Notes under the pieces: model-generated | Databases searched by the model: none | The model's input: the letters and a program-made list of their open reading frames with translations, nothing else | Told to the model about the DNA's origin: nothing | Source of the DNA: Streptomyces sp. col6 | GTDB lineage: Bacteria; Actinomycetota; Actinomycetes; Streptomycetales; Streptomycetaceae | Direction: 5' to 3' | Assembly: GCF_008042035.1 (NCBI RefSeq) | Contig: NZ_RDBL01000013.1 | Span: forward strand, 1,519,960-1,561,327 | DNA length: 41,368 nucleotides | Shown: piece after piece, positions 8,190-15,994 of the stretch | How positions within the stretch are numbered: position 1 is the first letter of the stretch | Layout of the letters: each line of letters starts with the position of its first letter | Translations under genes and position numbers: made by a program

Positions 8190-8798
8190 GTGGAGGTCCA
8201 GGAGACCCGCGTTCAGACGGACCGGGTACTCACCATCCCCAACATCCTCAGCATGGCGCGTCTCGTCGGCGTGCCTGTCTTCCTGTGGCTGATTCTCCGC
8301 CCCGAGTTCGGCGGGCCCAAGAGTGACACCTGGGCGTTGCTGGTCCTCATGTTCAGCGGCGTCAGCGACTACCTCGACGGCAAGCTCGCACGCCGGTGGA
8401 ACCAGATCAGCAGTCTCGGACGGCTCCTCGACCCGGCCGCCGACCGGCTCTACATTCTTTCCACTCTCGTCGGACTCACCTGGCGCGAGATCCTGCCTCT
8501 CTGGCTCACCATCGCCCTCCTCGCCCGCGAGCTGATGCTCCTCGTGATGGTGGGAATCCTGCGCCGGCACGGCTATCCGCCGCCCCAGGTGAACTTCCTC
8601 GGCAAGGCGGCCACGTTCAACCTGATGTACGCATTCCCCTTGTTGCTGCTCAGCGACGGTCATGGTTGGCTGGCAGAGGTGGCCACTGTTTTCGGATGGG
8701 CGTTCGCAGGGTGGGGTACAACCCTCTATTGGTGGGCAGGAATCTTGTACGTGGTTCAGGTCCGCCGCCTCGTCAAGGCGGATGCAGTAGCCGATTGA
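8190..8798 (+). CDS. CDP-alcohol phosphatidyltransferase (phospholipid synthase, PgsA-like)
   Basis: A 202-residue membrane enzyme that transfers a phosphatidyl group from CDP-diacylglycerol to an alcohol. The signature D-G-x2-A-R-x8-G-x3-D-x3-D is complete in DGKLARRWNQ followed by GRLLDPAADR. About five to six hydrophobic segments follow. GTG 8190 is chosen because AGGAGG (8177-8182) lies 7 nt upstream; the frame extends further up without support. A TAGGGT box near 8139 may drive it. Its position just before the DUF881-Sbp-DUF881 genes matches pgsA2 (Rv1822) of M. tuberculosis. The acceptor alcohol (glycerol phosphate or another) cannot be read from sequence. Confidence 0.9.
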   Translation: MEVQETRVQTDRVLTIPNILSMARLVGVPVFLWLILRPEFGGPKSDTWALLVLMFSGVSDYLDGKLARRWNQISSLGRLLDPAADRLYILSTLVGLTWREILPLWLTIALLARELMLLVMVGILRRHGYPPPQVNFLGKAATFNLMYAFPLLLLSDGHGWLAEVATVFGWAFAGWGTTLYWWAGILYVVQVRRLVKADAVAD

Positions 8799-8910
8799 GC
8801 TCGTTCATGTGGTGCCGTGCAGCGTTGCCGGCCCGCGGCTGATGTCACAGAAGCTGCCCTGACGGGTCAAGTCGGCTCGACCGTCGTCTCTCAAGGAGGA
8901 CGTTTCCGAC

Positions 8911-11406
8911 ATGAAGGCCGTTGTGATGGCTGGCGGCGAAGGCACTCGCCTTCGCCCTATGACCTCGAGCATGCCCAAGCCGCTCCTGCCTGTGGCCAAC
9001 CGGCCGATCATGGAGCATGTGCTCCGGCTGCTGAAACGGCACGGGCTCAACGAGACGGTGGTGACCGTCCAGTTCCTCGCCTCCCTGGTGAAGAACTATT
9101 TCGGGGACGGCGAAGAGCTCGGTATGGAGCTCACCTATGCCAACGAGGAGAAGCCGCTCGGCACGGCCGGCAGCGTCAAGAATGCCGAAGAGGCGCTGAA
9201 GGACGACACCTTCCTCGTCATTTCCGGAGACGCGCTCACCGACTTCGACCTCACGGATCTGATCGCCTTCCACAAGGAGAAGGGCGGCCTGGTCACGGTC
9301 TGCCTCACGCGTGTTCCCAATCCGCTGGAATTCGGGATCACGATCGTGGACGAGCAGGGCCAGGTCGAACGGTTCCTGGAAAAGCCCACCTGGGGCCAGG
9401 TCTTCTCGGACACCGTGAACACGGGCATTTACGTCATGGAGCCCGAGGTCTTCAACTACGTCGAGGCCGACACTTCCGTCGACTGGTCCGGGGATGTCTT
9501 CCCGCAGCTGATGAAGGAAGGCAAGCCCATCTACGGCTATGTCGCCGAGGGCTACTGGGAGGACGTCGGCACGCACGAGAGCTACGTCAAGGCCCAGGCC
9601 GACGTGCTGGAGCGCAAGGTGGACGTGGAGATCGACGGTTTCGAGATCTCCCCGGGCGTCTGGGTGGCCGAGGGCGCCGACGTGCACCCCGACGCCGTGC
9701 TGCGGGGCCCGCTGTACATCGGGGACTACGCCAAGGTCGAGGCCGGTGTGGAGATCCGTGAGCACACGGTCATCGGGTCGAACGTCGTCGTCAAGAGCGG
9801 CGCCTTCCTGCACAAGGCCGTGGTCCACGACAACGTGTACATCGGCGACCACAGCAATCTGCGGGGCTGCGTGGTCGGCAAGAACACCGACATCATGCGC
9901 GCCTCCCGCATCGAGGACGGCGCCGTCATCGGCGACGAGTGCCTCGTCGGTGAGGAGTCGATCATCCAGGGGAACGTCCGCGTCTACCCCTTCAAGACCA
10001 TCGAGGCCGGCGCGTTCGTCAACACCTCGGTGATCTGGGAGTCCCGCGGGCAGGCTCATCTCTTCGGGGCACGCGGTGTCTCGGGAATCCTGAACGTCGA
10101 GATCACCCCCGAGCTGGCCGTCAGGCTGGCCGGCGCGTACGCGACGACGCTCAAGAAGGGCTCCACCGTCACCACCGCCCGGGACCACTCCCGAGGCGCT
10201 CGGGCCCTCAAGCGCGCGGTGATCTCCGCGCTCCAGGCCAGCGCCATCGACGTACGGGACCTGGAGAACGTACCGCTGCCCGTCGCGCGCCAGCAGACCG
10301 CGCGCGGCAGCGCCGGCGGGATCATGATCCGGACCTCGCAGGGCGTGCCCGACTCCGTCGACATCATGTTCTTCGACGAACGCGGGGCGGACCTCTCCCA
10401 GGCCCGTCAGCGGAAGCTGGACCGGGTCTACGCCAGGCAGGAGTACCGGCGTGCCTTCCCGGGCGAGATCGGTGACATCTACTTCCCGTCCAGTGTCTTC
10501 GATTCGTACACCGGGTCCCTCCTGCGCAACGTGGACACGACGGGCATCGCCGACGCCCAGCTCAAGGTTGTCGTCGACGCCTCCAACGGCAGCGCGGGGC
10601 TCGTGCTGCCGAGCCTCCTGGGGCGGCTGGGCGTGGACGCGCTCACGATCAACCCCGGGCTCGACGAATCCCGCCCGACCGAGACGGCCGAGGCCCGGCG
10701 CAACGGCCTCGTGCGCCTCGGCGAGATCGTCTCCTCGGCGCGGGCAGCCTTCGGCGTCCGCTTCGACCCCGTGGGCGAACGGCTCTCGCTGGTCGACGAG
10801 CGGGGCCGGATCGTGGAGGACGACCGGGCCCTGCTGGTCATGCTCGACCTCGTCGCCGCCGAGCGTCGCAGCGGGCGGGTGGCGCTGCCCGTGACCACCA
10901 CCAGGGTCGCCGAGCAGGTCGCCGCCTACCACGGCACGCAGGTCGAGTGGACGACGACATCGCCCGACGACCTGACGCGGGTGGGGCGTGAAGAAGGCAC
11001 CATCTTCGGGGGAGACGGCCGCGGCGGCTTCATCGTTCCCGAATTCGCCAGCGTCTTCGACGGCACGGCCGCTTTCGTGCGGCTGATCGGGCTGGTCGCC
11101 AGGACCCAGCTCACGCTGAGCCAGATCGACGCCCGTATCCCGCGCGCCCATGTGCTGCGCCGTGACCTGGCGACTCCCTGGGCCGTGAAGGGCCTCGTGA
11201 TGCGACGCGTCGTGGAGGCGGCCGGCGACCGGGACGTCGACACGACGGACGGCGTACGGGTCGTGGAGGCGGACGGGCGCTGGGTCATGGTCCTGCCCGA
11301 CCCGGCGGAAGCCGTCACCCATCTGTGGGCCGAAGGACCCGACGACGCCTCCGCCCAGGCACTGCTGGACGAGTGGGCGGCGGTCGTCGACAGCGCGGGC
11401 AACTGA
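8911..11406 (+). CDS. manC: Mannose-1-phosphate guanylyltransferase fused to a degenerate phosphomannomutase-like domain
   Basis: An 831-residue two-part protein. Residues 1-235 are a nucleotidyltransferase with the signature MAGGEGTRLRP and the later FLEKP motif, expected to make GDP-mannose from mannose-1-phosphate and GTP. Residues ~250-360 form a left-handed beta-helix (repeats such as VIGSNVVVKSGAFLHKAVV). From ~385 a phosphohexomutase-like fold follows, but its key loops are altered. The catalytic TASHNP is RTSQGVP (Ser476 kept). The metal loop DGDxDR is DPVGER (619-624). The sugar loop GExSGH is GGDGRGG (700-706). It is therefore probably a regulatory or structural domain, not an active mutase. 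AAGGAGG (8893-8899) precedes the ATG, and a strong hairpin follows the stop. Confidence 0.9.
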   Translation: MKAVVMAGGEGTRLRPMTSSMPKPLLPVANRPIMEHVLRLLKRHGLNETVVTVQFLASLVKNYFGDGEELGMELTYANEEKPLGTAGSVKNAEEALKDDTFLVISGDALTDFDLTDLIAFHKEKGGLVTVCLTRVPNPLEFGITIVDEQGQVERFLEKPTWGQVFSDTVNTGIYVMEPEVFNYVEADTSVDWSGDVFPQLMKEGKPIYGYVAEGYWEDVGTHESYVKAQADVLERKVDVEIDGFEISPGVWVAEGADVHPDAVLRGPLYIGDYAKVEAGVEIREHTVIGSNVVVKSGAFLHKAVVHDNVYIGDHSNLRGCVVGKNTDIMRASRIEDGAVIGDECLVGEESIIQGNVRVYPFKTIEAGAFVNTSVIWESRGQAHLFGARGVSGILNVEITPELAVRLAGAYATTLKKGSTVTTARDHSRGARALKRAVISALQASAIDVRDLENVPLPVARQQTARGSAGGIMIRTSQGVPDSVDIMFFDERGADLSQARQRKLDRVYARQEYRRAFPGEIGDIYFPSSVFDSYTGSLLRNVDTTGIADAQLKVVVDASNGSAGLVLPSLLGRLGVDALTINPGLDESRPTETAEARRNGLVRLGEIVSSARAAFGVRFDPVGERLSLVDERGRIVEDDRALLVMLDLVAAERRSGRVALPVTTTRVAEQVAAYHGTQVEWTTTSPDDLTRVGREEGTIFGGDGRGGFIVPEFASVFDGTAAFVRLIGLVARTQLTLSQIDARIPRAHVLRRDLATPWAVKGLVMRRVVEAAGDRDVDTTDGVRVVEADGRWVMVLPDPAEAVTHLWAEGPDDASAQALLDEWAAVVDSAGN

Positions 11407-11418
11407 GGTCCGGCCGCC

Positions 11419-11469
11419 GGGACGGGCGGGCGCTCCGGCCGTTCCGGCGGCCGGGCGCCCGCCCGTCCC
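11419..11469 (+). terminator. Long GC-rich hairpin after manC
   Basis: A perfect 15-bp outer stem, GGGACGGGCGGGCGC (11419-11433) against 11455-11469, encloses an inner stem CCGGCCG/CGGCCGG with a 6-nt loop. There is no T tract, as is common for Streptomyces terminators. It separates manC from the DUF881 operon. Confidence 0.8.
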
Positions 11470-11535
11470 CCGGTCCGGCGGGCCGTCGGTGGGGCCATTC
11501 GGCGTAAGCCGCCGCGACATGCGACGATGTGCGGC

Positions 11536-12441
11536 ATGTCGCAGCAGCCCCCCGCCGATCGGAGCACGGCCCCGCCGTCCAGACGCCCCGACGCGTCCAT
11601 GTTGCTGCTGACCAATGTGATGGAGCACAGCCTGGACGACGGCTACGCCGAGGCCTCGGCGCGGCGCGCGGCGGACGGGCGCGCCGGCATGCCCCGTACG
11701 CTCAAGGCCAAGCTCGGCTTCGCGGCGTGCCTGGTGCTCGCCGCCCTGGTCGTCACCCTCGGCGCCGCCCAGGCGCGGGTGACCGCGCCGGTCCTGGCCA
11801 AGGAGCGCCAGGAGCTCATCGACCGCATCGACGCGGAGACGGACGCGGCCGACACCCTGGAGTCCCAGGTGGAGGAGATCCGCGACGACGTGAGCAGCCG
11901 CCAGCGCAAGGCCCTTGAGGAGCACGGCGGGGACCAGGGCGAGCTGGTGGCGCTGCTCTCCGGGGCGACGCCCGTGCACGGGCCGGGGGTGAAGGTCGTC
12001 GTCGACGACGCCGAGGACACCGACCAGGGCGGTGGCGGGCCCCGCGAGACGAGCGGTTTCTCCGACACCGGCCGGGTCAGGGACCGGGACATGCAGCGCG
12101 TCGTCAACGGCCTCTGGGAGTCCGGTGCCGAGGCCATCGCCATCAACGGCCAGCGTCTGACGGCCCTGTCGGCGATCCGCGCCGCGGGCGACGCCATACT
12201 GGTCGACAACAAACCGCTCGTGCCCCCGTACACGGTGCTCGCGGTGGGGGACGGCAAGAAGCTGGGTGCGGCCTTCCGCGAGAGCGCGGACGGGCAGTAC
12301 CTGCAGGCGCTGAAGGACACCTTCGACATCAGGACCAGCATCGCCGTGCAGGAGCAGCTGAGCCTGCCGGCCGCCCCGAGCCTGATCGTACGGACGGCAG
12401 AGCCTTACAAGGCCGCAGACACTGGGAAGGGCACATCGTGA
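11536..12441 (+). CDS. DUF881 membrane-anchored coiled-coil protein (first copy)
   Basis: About 301 residues. A cytoplasmic N-terminus of ~55 residues is followed by one membrane segment (GFAACLVLAALVVTLGA). Next come a coiled coil rich in Glu and Arg (AKERQELIDRIDAE onward) and the globular DUF881 domain, with GPGVKVVVDD and WESGAEAIAINGQRLT. The family resembles YlxW/YlxX of Bacillus and Rv1823/Rv1825 of Mycobacterium, linked by position to envelope growth and division; no enzymatic activity is known. ATG 11536 sits 7 nt after a GACGAT box, suggesting a leaderless message; ATG 11527 is the alternative. It overlaps sbp by 4 nt, so the two are probably translationally coupled. Confidence 0.88.
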   Translation: MSQQPPADRSTAPPSRRPDASMLLLTNVMEHSLDDGYAEASARRAADGRAGMPRTLKAKLGFAACLVLAALVVTLGAAQARVTAPVLAKERQELIDRIDAETDAADTLESQVEEIRDDVSSRQRKALEEHGGDQGELVALLSGATPVHGPGVKVVVDDAEDTDQGGGGPRETSGFSDTGRVRDRDMQRVVNGLWESGAEAIAINGQRLTALSAIRAAGDAILVDNKPLVPPYTVLAVGDGKKLGAAFRESADGQYLQALKDTFDIRTSIAVQEQLSLPAAPSLIVRTAEPYKAADTGKGTS

Positions 12442-12770
12442 TCGCCGTACTGGGCCTCGTCGTGGGAGTCGTGGTCGGACTGTTGGTCCGGCCCGAAGTT
12501 CCCGCGATGGTCGAGCCCTACCTCCCCATCGCCGTCGTCGCCGCGCTCGACGCGGTCTTCGGCGGGCTGCGGGCCATGCTCGACGGAATCTTCGTCGACA
12601 AGGTCTTCGTGGTCTCGTTCCTCTCGAACGTGGTCGTGGCGGCCCTCATCGTCTTCCTGGGCGACAAGCTGGGTGTGGGTGCTCAGCTCTCCACGGGTGT
12701 GGTGGTCGTGCTGGGCATCCGGATCTTCTCCAACGCCGCCGCGATCCGCCGGCACGTCTTCCGGGCCTGA
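12438..12770 (+). CDS. sbp: Small basic membrane protein Sbp (DUF1290)
   Basis: A 110-residue membrane protein with three to four hydrophobic helices (MIAVLGLVVGVVVGLLV; VVSFLSNVVVAALIVFLG) and conserved GIRIFSNAAAIRRHVF at the end. This is the DUF1290/Sbp family, whose genes lie between two DUF881 genes in Bacillus and Actinobacteria. GTG 12438 overlaps the previous stop (GTGA), and its own stop overlaps the next start (TGATG). The three are one translationally coupled unit. The molecular role is unknown; context suggests the cell envelope or division. Confidence 0.92.
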   Translation: MIAVLGLVVGVVVGLLVRPEVPAMVEPYLPIAVVAALDAVFGGLRAMLDGIFVDKVFVVSFLSNVVVAALIVFLGDKLGVGAQLSTGVVVVLGIRIFSNAAAIRRHVFRA

Positions 12771-13564
12771 TGCCGATGAGCAACGACACGTTCAACGAGG
12801 GCGGGGAGCAGCCGGACCGCCGGCCGGCGGACGCACCGCATGAGCTCACCGGGCGCCAGCGGCTGATCGCCGGCATCTGGCCGCCCCGGGTCACCCGCGC
12901 CCAACTCATCGTCGCCCTGCTGCTGTTCGTCCTCGGGCTGGGGCTGGCCATCCAGGTGCGGTCCAACAGCGACAACAGCGCTCTGCGCGGTGCCCGCCAG
13001 GAGGACCTGGTGCGCATCCTCGACGAGGTGGACGACCGTACGCAGCGGCTGGAGGACGAGAAGCAGCGCCTCGACGCCCAGCGCACGGAGCTGGAGAACA
13101 GCTCCGACCAGGCCGAGGAGGCCCGGAAGCAGACGGTCGAGAAGGAACGGCAACTCGGCGTGCTCGCGGGGACCGTGGCGGCTCACGGCCCGGGAATCAC
13201 GATGACGGTCAACGATCCCGCGGGTGCCGTGCGGCCCGACATGCTGCTCGACGCGCTGCAGGAGCTGCGGGCGGCCGGCGCGGAGGCCGTGGAGGTCAAC
13301 GGCGTGCGTGTGGTGGCCAATACGTACTTCTCCGGTGACGGGGGCGCCGTCAAGGTCGACGGCCGCAAGATCTCGGCCCCGTACGTCTTCAAGGTCATCG
13401 GCAAGCCACAGGATCTGGAACCGGCGCTGAATATCCCCGGGGGTGTGGTGCAGACGCTGGAGAAGGAGCAGGCCACGGTGCATGTGGCGCGGGCCGAGGA
13501 CATCGTCGTCGACGCCTTGCGACCGGCGGAGCAGCCTGACTACGCTCGGTCGTCGGGCCAGTGA
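12770..13564 (+). CDS. DUF881 membrane-anchored coiled-coil protein (second copy)
   Basis: 264 residues: a polar N-terminus, one membrane helix near residue 45 (LIVALLLFVLGLGLAIQV), then a long coiled coil (DEVDDRTQRLEDEKQRLDAQ and beyond). The DUF881 domain follows, with HGPGITMTVNDP, LRAAGAEAVEVNGVRV and ISAPYVFKVIG. It is a paralogue of the first copy, sharing the same layout, and probably pairs with it through the coiled coils. The ATG overlaps the sbp stop; a second ATG 6 nt later is possible. It is the last gene of the coupled trio, with 190 nt to the FHA gene. Confidence 0.9.
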   Translation: MPMSNDTFNEGGEQPDRRPADAPHELTGRQRLIAGIWPPRVTRAQLIVALLLFVLGLGLAIQVRSNSDNSALRGARQEDLVRILDEVDDRTQRLEDEKQRLDAQRTELENSSDQAEEARKQTVEKERQLGVLAGTVAAHGPGITMTVNDPAGAVRPDMLLDALQELRAAGAEAVEVNGVRVVANTYFSGDGGAVKVDGRKISAPYVFKVIGKPQDLEPALNIPGGVVQTLEKEQATVHVARAEDIVVDALRPAEQPDYARSSGQ

Positions 13565-13754
13565 GCCCCGGGGGCCCGGTCGCCGGGGAACACGAGCGGA
13601 CGGTTGCGGGGGGTCGCCGCATCGTAATCGTGGCGCGTGGTGGAAACTGTCGAGTGGCTACGGACGTTGTGAAGATGTCCGGGTCGGCAGGTGTGTTCAT
13701 TCAGGGTTCGTCCTGCCCCACGGGCGGGTCTGTTTCGGTCAAGGGGAATCGCCC

Positions 13755-14513
13755 GTGAAGTTGTTTGGGAAGTTGTTCGGCAAGAGCGCACGCGATGAGG
13801 CCGCACGTCATCGCGCACCGCGCCATGGTCAGCCCGACGAGCAGGGTGGGGAGCGCCCGCTCTTCCGCGACCAGGTGGCAGGCCAGGGGGGTGACTACCC
13901 GGGCGGTCCCGGCGCGTCGTCCGTTGACCCTGCCGGTCCCGGCCGCATAGGTTTCGGAGCCCCGAGCGAGGAGGCTTCGTCCATGCCGGTGTGTACGAGG
14001 TGCGGCCACCGCAACGCCGAGGCCAGCCGTTTCTGCTCCAACTGCGGTGCGCCGCTGCGGGGCGGGGCCGTTCCCGAGCGCGCCTCGGAGACGACGTCGA
14101 CCATCTCGATCTCGGGCCTTGAGGCGTACGAGGCGGAGGCGACCGGCCAGACGGCCGTGCCCTCGCTGTCTCCCGAGGCGCAGGCCGCCGTCGACGCCCT
14201 GCCGCTCGGCTCGGCGCTCCTGGTCGTGCGGCGCGGGCCGAACTCCGGCAGCCGCTTCCTGCTGGACGGCGAGCTGACCACGGCCGGCCGTCACCCGCAG
14301 AGCGACATCTTCCTCGACGACGTGACGGTCTCGCGCCGTCACGTGGAGTTCCGCCGCAACGGCGACGGCAGCTTCACGGTCGGGGACGTCGGCAGCCTGA
14401 ACGGCACCTACGTCAACCGTGAGCGGATCGACTCCGTCGCCCTGTCCAACGGCGACGAGGTGCAGATCGGCAAGTACCGGCTGGTCTTCTACGCGAGCCA
14501 GCGGGGCATCTGA
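13755..14513 (+). CDS. garA: GarA/OdhI-like FHA-domain signalling protein with zinc ribbon
   Basis: 252 residues from GTG 13755. A short amphipathic start (MKLFGKLFGKSARDE) and a low-complexity linker lead to a zinc ribbon (Cys80, 83, 94, 97). Then comes SETTSTIS with the ETTS kinase motif at 112-115, and an FHA domain at ~153-245 (GRH 178-180, SRRH 193-196, SLNG 214-217). In Mycobacterium GarA and Corynebacterium OdhI, Ser/Thr kinases phosphorylate the ETTS threonines; the FHA domain then folds back, relieving inhibition of 2-oxoglutarate metabolism. The same logic is likely here. ATG 13983 (residue 77) has a better ribosome site (GAGGAGG, 8 nt upstream) and would give a 176-residue form close to GarA's size, so two products are possible. 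It lies directly before ftsR, as in M. tuberculosis. Confidence 0.88.
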   Translation: MKLFGKLFGKSARDEAARHRAPRHGQPDEQGGERPLFRDQVAGQGGDYPGGPGASSVDPAGPGRIGFGAPSEEASSMPVCTRCGHRNAEASRFCSNCGAPLRGGAVPERASETTSTISISGLEAYEAEATGQTAVPSLSPEAQAAVDALPLGSALLVVRRGPNSGSRFLLDGELTTAGRHPQSDIFLDDVTVSRRHVEFRRNGDGSFTVGDVGSLNGTYVNRERIDSVALSNGDEVQIGKYRLVFYASQRGI

Positions 14514-14517
14514 CCCG

Positions 14518-14538
14518 CCCCCGGACACCGTCCGGGGG
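14518..14538 (+). terminator. Short perfect hairpin between garA and ftsR
   Basis: CCCCCGGAC (14518-14526) pairs with GTCCGGGGG (14530-14538) over a 3-nt loop, 4 nt after the garA stop. It may attenuate read-through into the MerR gene or stabilise the upstream message. Confidence 0.6.
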
Positions 14539-14556
14539 GACACCCCAGGAAGGTCC

Positions 14557-15297
14557 ATGCTGAGAACACCGAGCGGCGGTGCCGGCCACGGCACCGCCGC
14601 CGACGACCGGCCGATGAGCATCGGCATGGTGCTCCTGCACCTGCGGGAGGAGTTCCCGGAGGTCACGATCTCCAAGATCCGCTTCCTGGAGACCGAGGGG
14701 CTCGTCGAGCCGCAGCGGACCCCTTCCGGCTACCGGAAGTTCGTGTCCGCGGACGTCGAGCGGCTCGCCCAGGTGCTCCGGATGCAGCGGGACCACTACC
14801 TGCCGCTCAAGGTCATCCGGGAGCACCTGGACGCACTCGCCCGGGGCGAACAGGTGTCGCTTCCCTCGCCGGACGGGGAGGGGCGGGAGACGGACGGCGA
14901 CTGGACCGGTGCCCCGGGCCGGGCCACGGCCGCACGCATCGGCCGTGCCGAGCTGCTCGTCGCCGCCGAGGTCACCGAGAGCGACCTCGATGCTTGGGAG
15001 TCGTACGGCCTCGTCGTGCCCTCGCCGGAGGGCGGTTACGACGCCGACATGGTGACCGTCGCCAGGCTTGTGGCGGATCTGGGGCGATTCGGTCTGGAAC
15101 CTCGTCACCTCAGGGCGATGCGGGCCGCCGCCGACCGGGAGGCGGGACTGATCGAGCAGGTGGTCGCGCCGCTGCGCCGGCACCGGAATCCGCAGACCAG
15201 AGCCCATGCGGAGGCGACCGCGAAAGAGCTGGCGGAGCTCTCCGTACGGCTGCATTCCGCCCTTGTGCAGACCGCTCTGCAGGTCCGCCTGCACTGA
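14557..15297 (+). CDS. ftsR: MerR-family regulator FtsR (Rv1828 type)
   Basis: 246 residues. A MerR winged helix (MSIGMVLLHLREEFPEVTIS, then KIRFLETEGLVEPQRTPSGY and the FVSADVERLAQVLRMQRDHY helix) is followed by a C-terminal half. That half contains a second winged-helix-like segment (ARIGRAELLVAAEVTESDLD, ESYGLVVPSPEGGYDADMV). This two-part layout is that of Rv1828 and Corynebacterium FtsR, an activator of ftsZ. ATG 14557 has AGGAAGG 3 nt upstream. Its place between garA and DUF151 repeats the M. tuberculosis order. No ligand-binding Cys pair of the metal-sensing MerR type is visible. Confidence 0.88.
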   Translation: MLRTPSGGAGHGTAADDRPMSIGMVLLHLREEFPEVTISKIRFLETEGLVEPQRTPSGYRKFVSADVERLAQVLRMQRDHYLPLKVIREHLDALARGEQVSLPSPDGEGRETDGDWTGAPGRATAARIGRAELLVAAEVTESDLDAWESYGLVVPSPEGGYDADMVTVARLVADLGRFGLEPRHLRAMRAAADREAGLIEQVVAPLRRHRNPQTRAHAEATAKELAELSVRLHSALVQTALQVRLH

Positions 15298-15338
15298 AGC
15301 CGGACCAGCCCGACTACCCAAACCTGCCGAGCACGTCC

Positions 15339-15344
15339 TAGGGT
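15339..15344 (+). promoter_or_regulatory. TAGGGT -10 box of a leaderless gene
   Basis: TAGGGT ends 6 nt before the GTG start at 15351, so transcription should begin at or next to the start codon. There is no ribosome-binding sequence, as expected of a leaderless message. Confidence 0.6.
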
Positions 15345-15350
15345 TGCTGT

Positions 15351-15827
15351 GTGAACGAGCTCGACGTTGTGGGTGTCCGGGTGGAAATGCCCTCCAACCA
15401 ACCGATCGTGCTCCTGCGTGAAGTGGGAGGCGACCGGTACCTCCCCATTTGGATCGGTCCTGGCGAGGCGACCGCGATCGCCTTCGCGCAGCAGGGCATG
15501 GCTCCGGCCAGGCCGCTGACCCATGATCTCTTCAAGGATGTGCTCGAGGCCGTGGGCCAGGAGCTCACCGAGGTCCGCATCACGGACCTGCGCGAAGGGG
15601 TTTTCTACGCGGAGCTGGTCTTCGCCGGAGGTGTCGAGGTGAGCGCGCGGCCTTCCGACGCCATAGCCCTCGCCCTGCGTACCGGCACGCCGATCTACGG
15701 CAGTGACGGGGTGCTCGACGACGCGGGGATCGCGATCCCCGACGAGCAGGAGGACGAGGTGGAGAAGTTCCGCGAGTTCCTCGACCAGATCTCTCCGGAG
15801 GACTTCGGGACGAACAACAGCCAGTGA
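15351..15827 (+). CDS. Bifunctional nuclease family protein (DUF151, BFN)
   Basis: A 158-residue DUF151 protein, with VRVEMPSNQPIVLLREVGG at the start, the conserved LPIWIGPGEATAIAFA motif, then TRPLTHDLF-like PARPLTHDLFKDVLEAVGQ and ARPSDAIALALRTGTPIY. Members of this family in plants have reported DNase and RNase activity; the Mycobacterium copy Rv1829 sits in the same place between two MerR genes. GTG 15351 directly follows the -10 box, so the mRNA is predicted to be leaderless. Length is typical. The acidic C-terminus is normal for the family. The true role in bacteria is open. Confidence 0.9.
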   Translation: MNELDVVGVRVEMPSNQPIVLLREVGGDRYLPIWIGPGEATAIAFAQQGMAPARPLTHDLFKDVLEAVGQELTEVRITDLREGVFYAELVFAGGVEVSARPSDAIALALRTGTPIYGSDGVLDDAGIAIPDEQEDEVEKFREFLDQISPEDFGTNNSQ

Positions 15828-15908
15828 CGTTCCCGGGGGCCGCCGTCGGCACATCCGGTCAGCCTTTCCCCGTCAACGGTCACGCGAAACCACCCTCAGG
15901 GTGATTAT

Positions 15909-15964
15909 CACTCGGCGTGCCGAGTGTGGCGATCGTTGACGCACCCCGGGTGACTGCCTACCTT
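15909..15964 (+). promoter_or_regulatory. Promoter with inverted repeats before the second MerR gene
   Basis: TTGACG (15936-15941) and TACCTT (15959-15964) are exactly 17 nt apart, a strong vegetative promoter. A perfect inverted repeat, CACTCGGC-GT-GCCGAGTG (15909-15926), lies just upstream. A shorter one, CACCC-C-GGGTG (15942-15952), lies in the spacer, where MerR proteins usually bind. The larger repeat could instead end DUF151 transcription. Confidence 0.6.
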
Positions 15965-15994
15965 CGAGTGGGCAGGTCAAGGACGGAGGTCGGC

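Noticed and set aside
8845..11979. A 1044-codon minus-strand frame opposite manC
   Set aside because: Low-complexity composition, no recognisable domain, and it runs antisense to a clear enzyme and through a terminator.
13565..13754. gcvH in the gap before garA
   Set aside because: Present at this place in M. tuberculosis, but only 190 nt are available and no lipoyl-domain sequence is seen.
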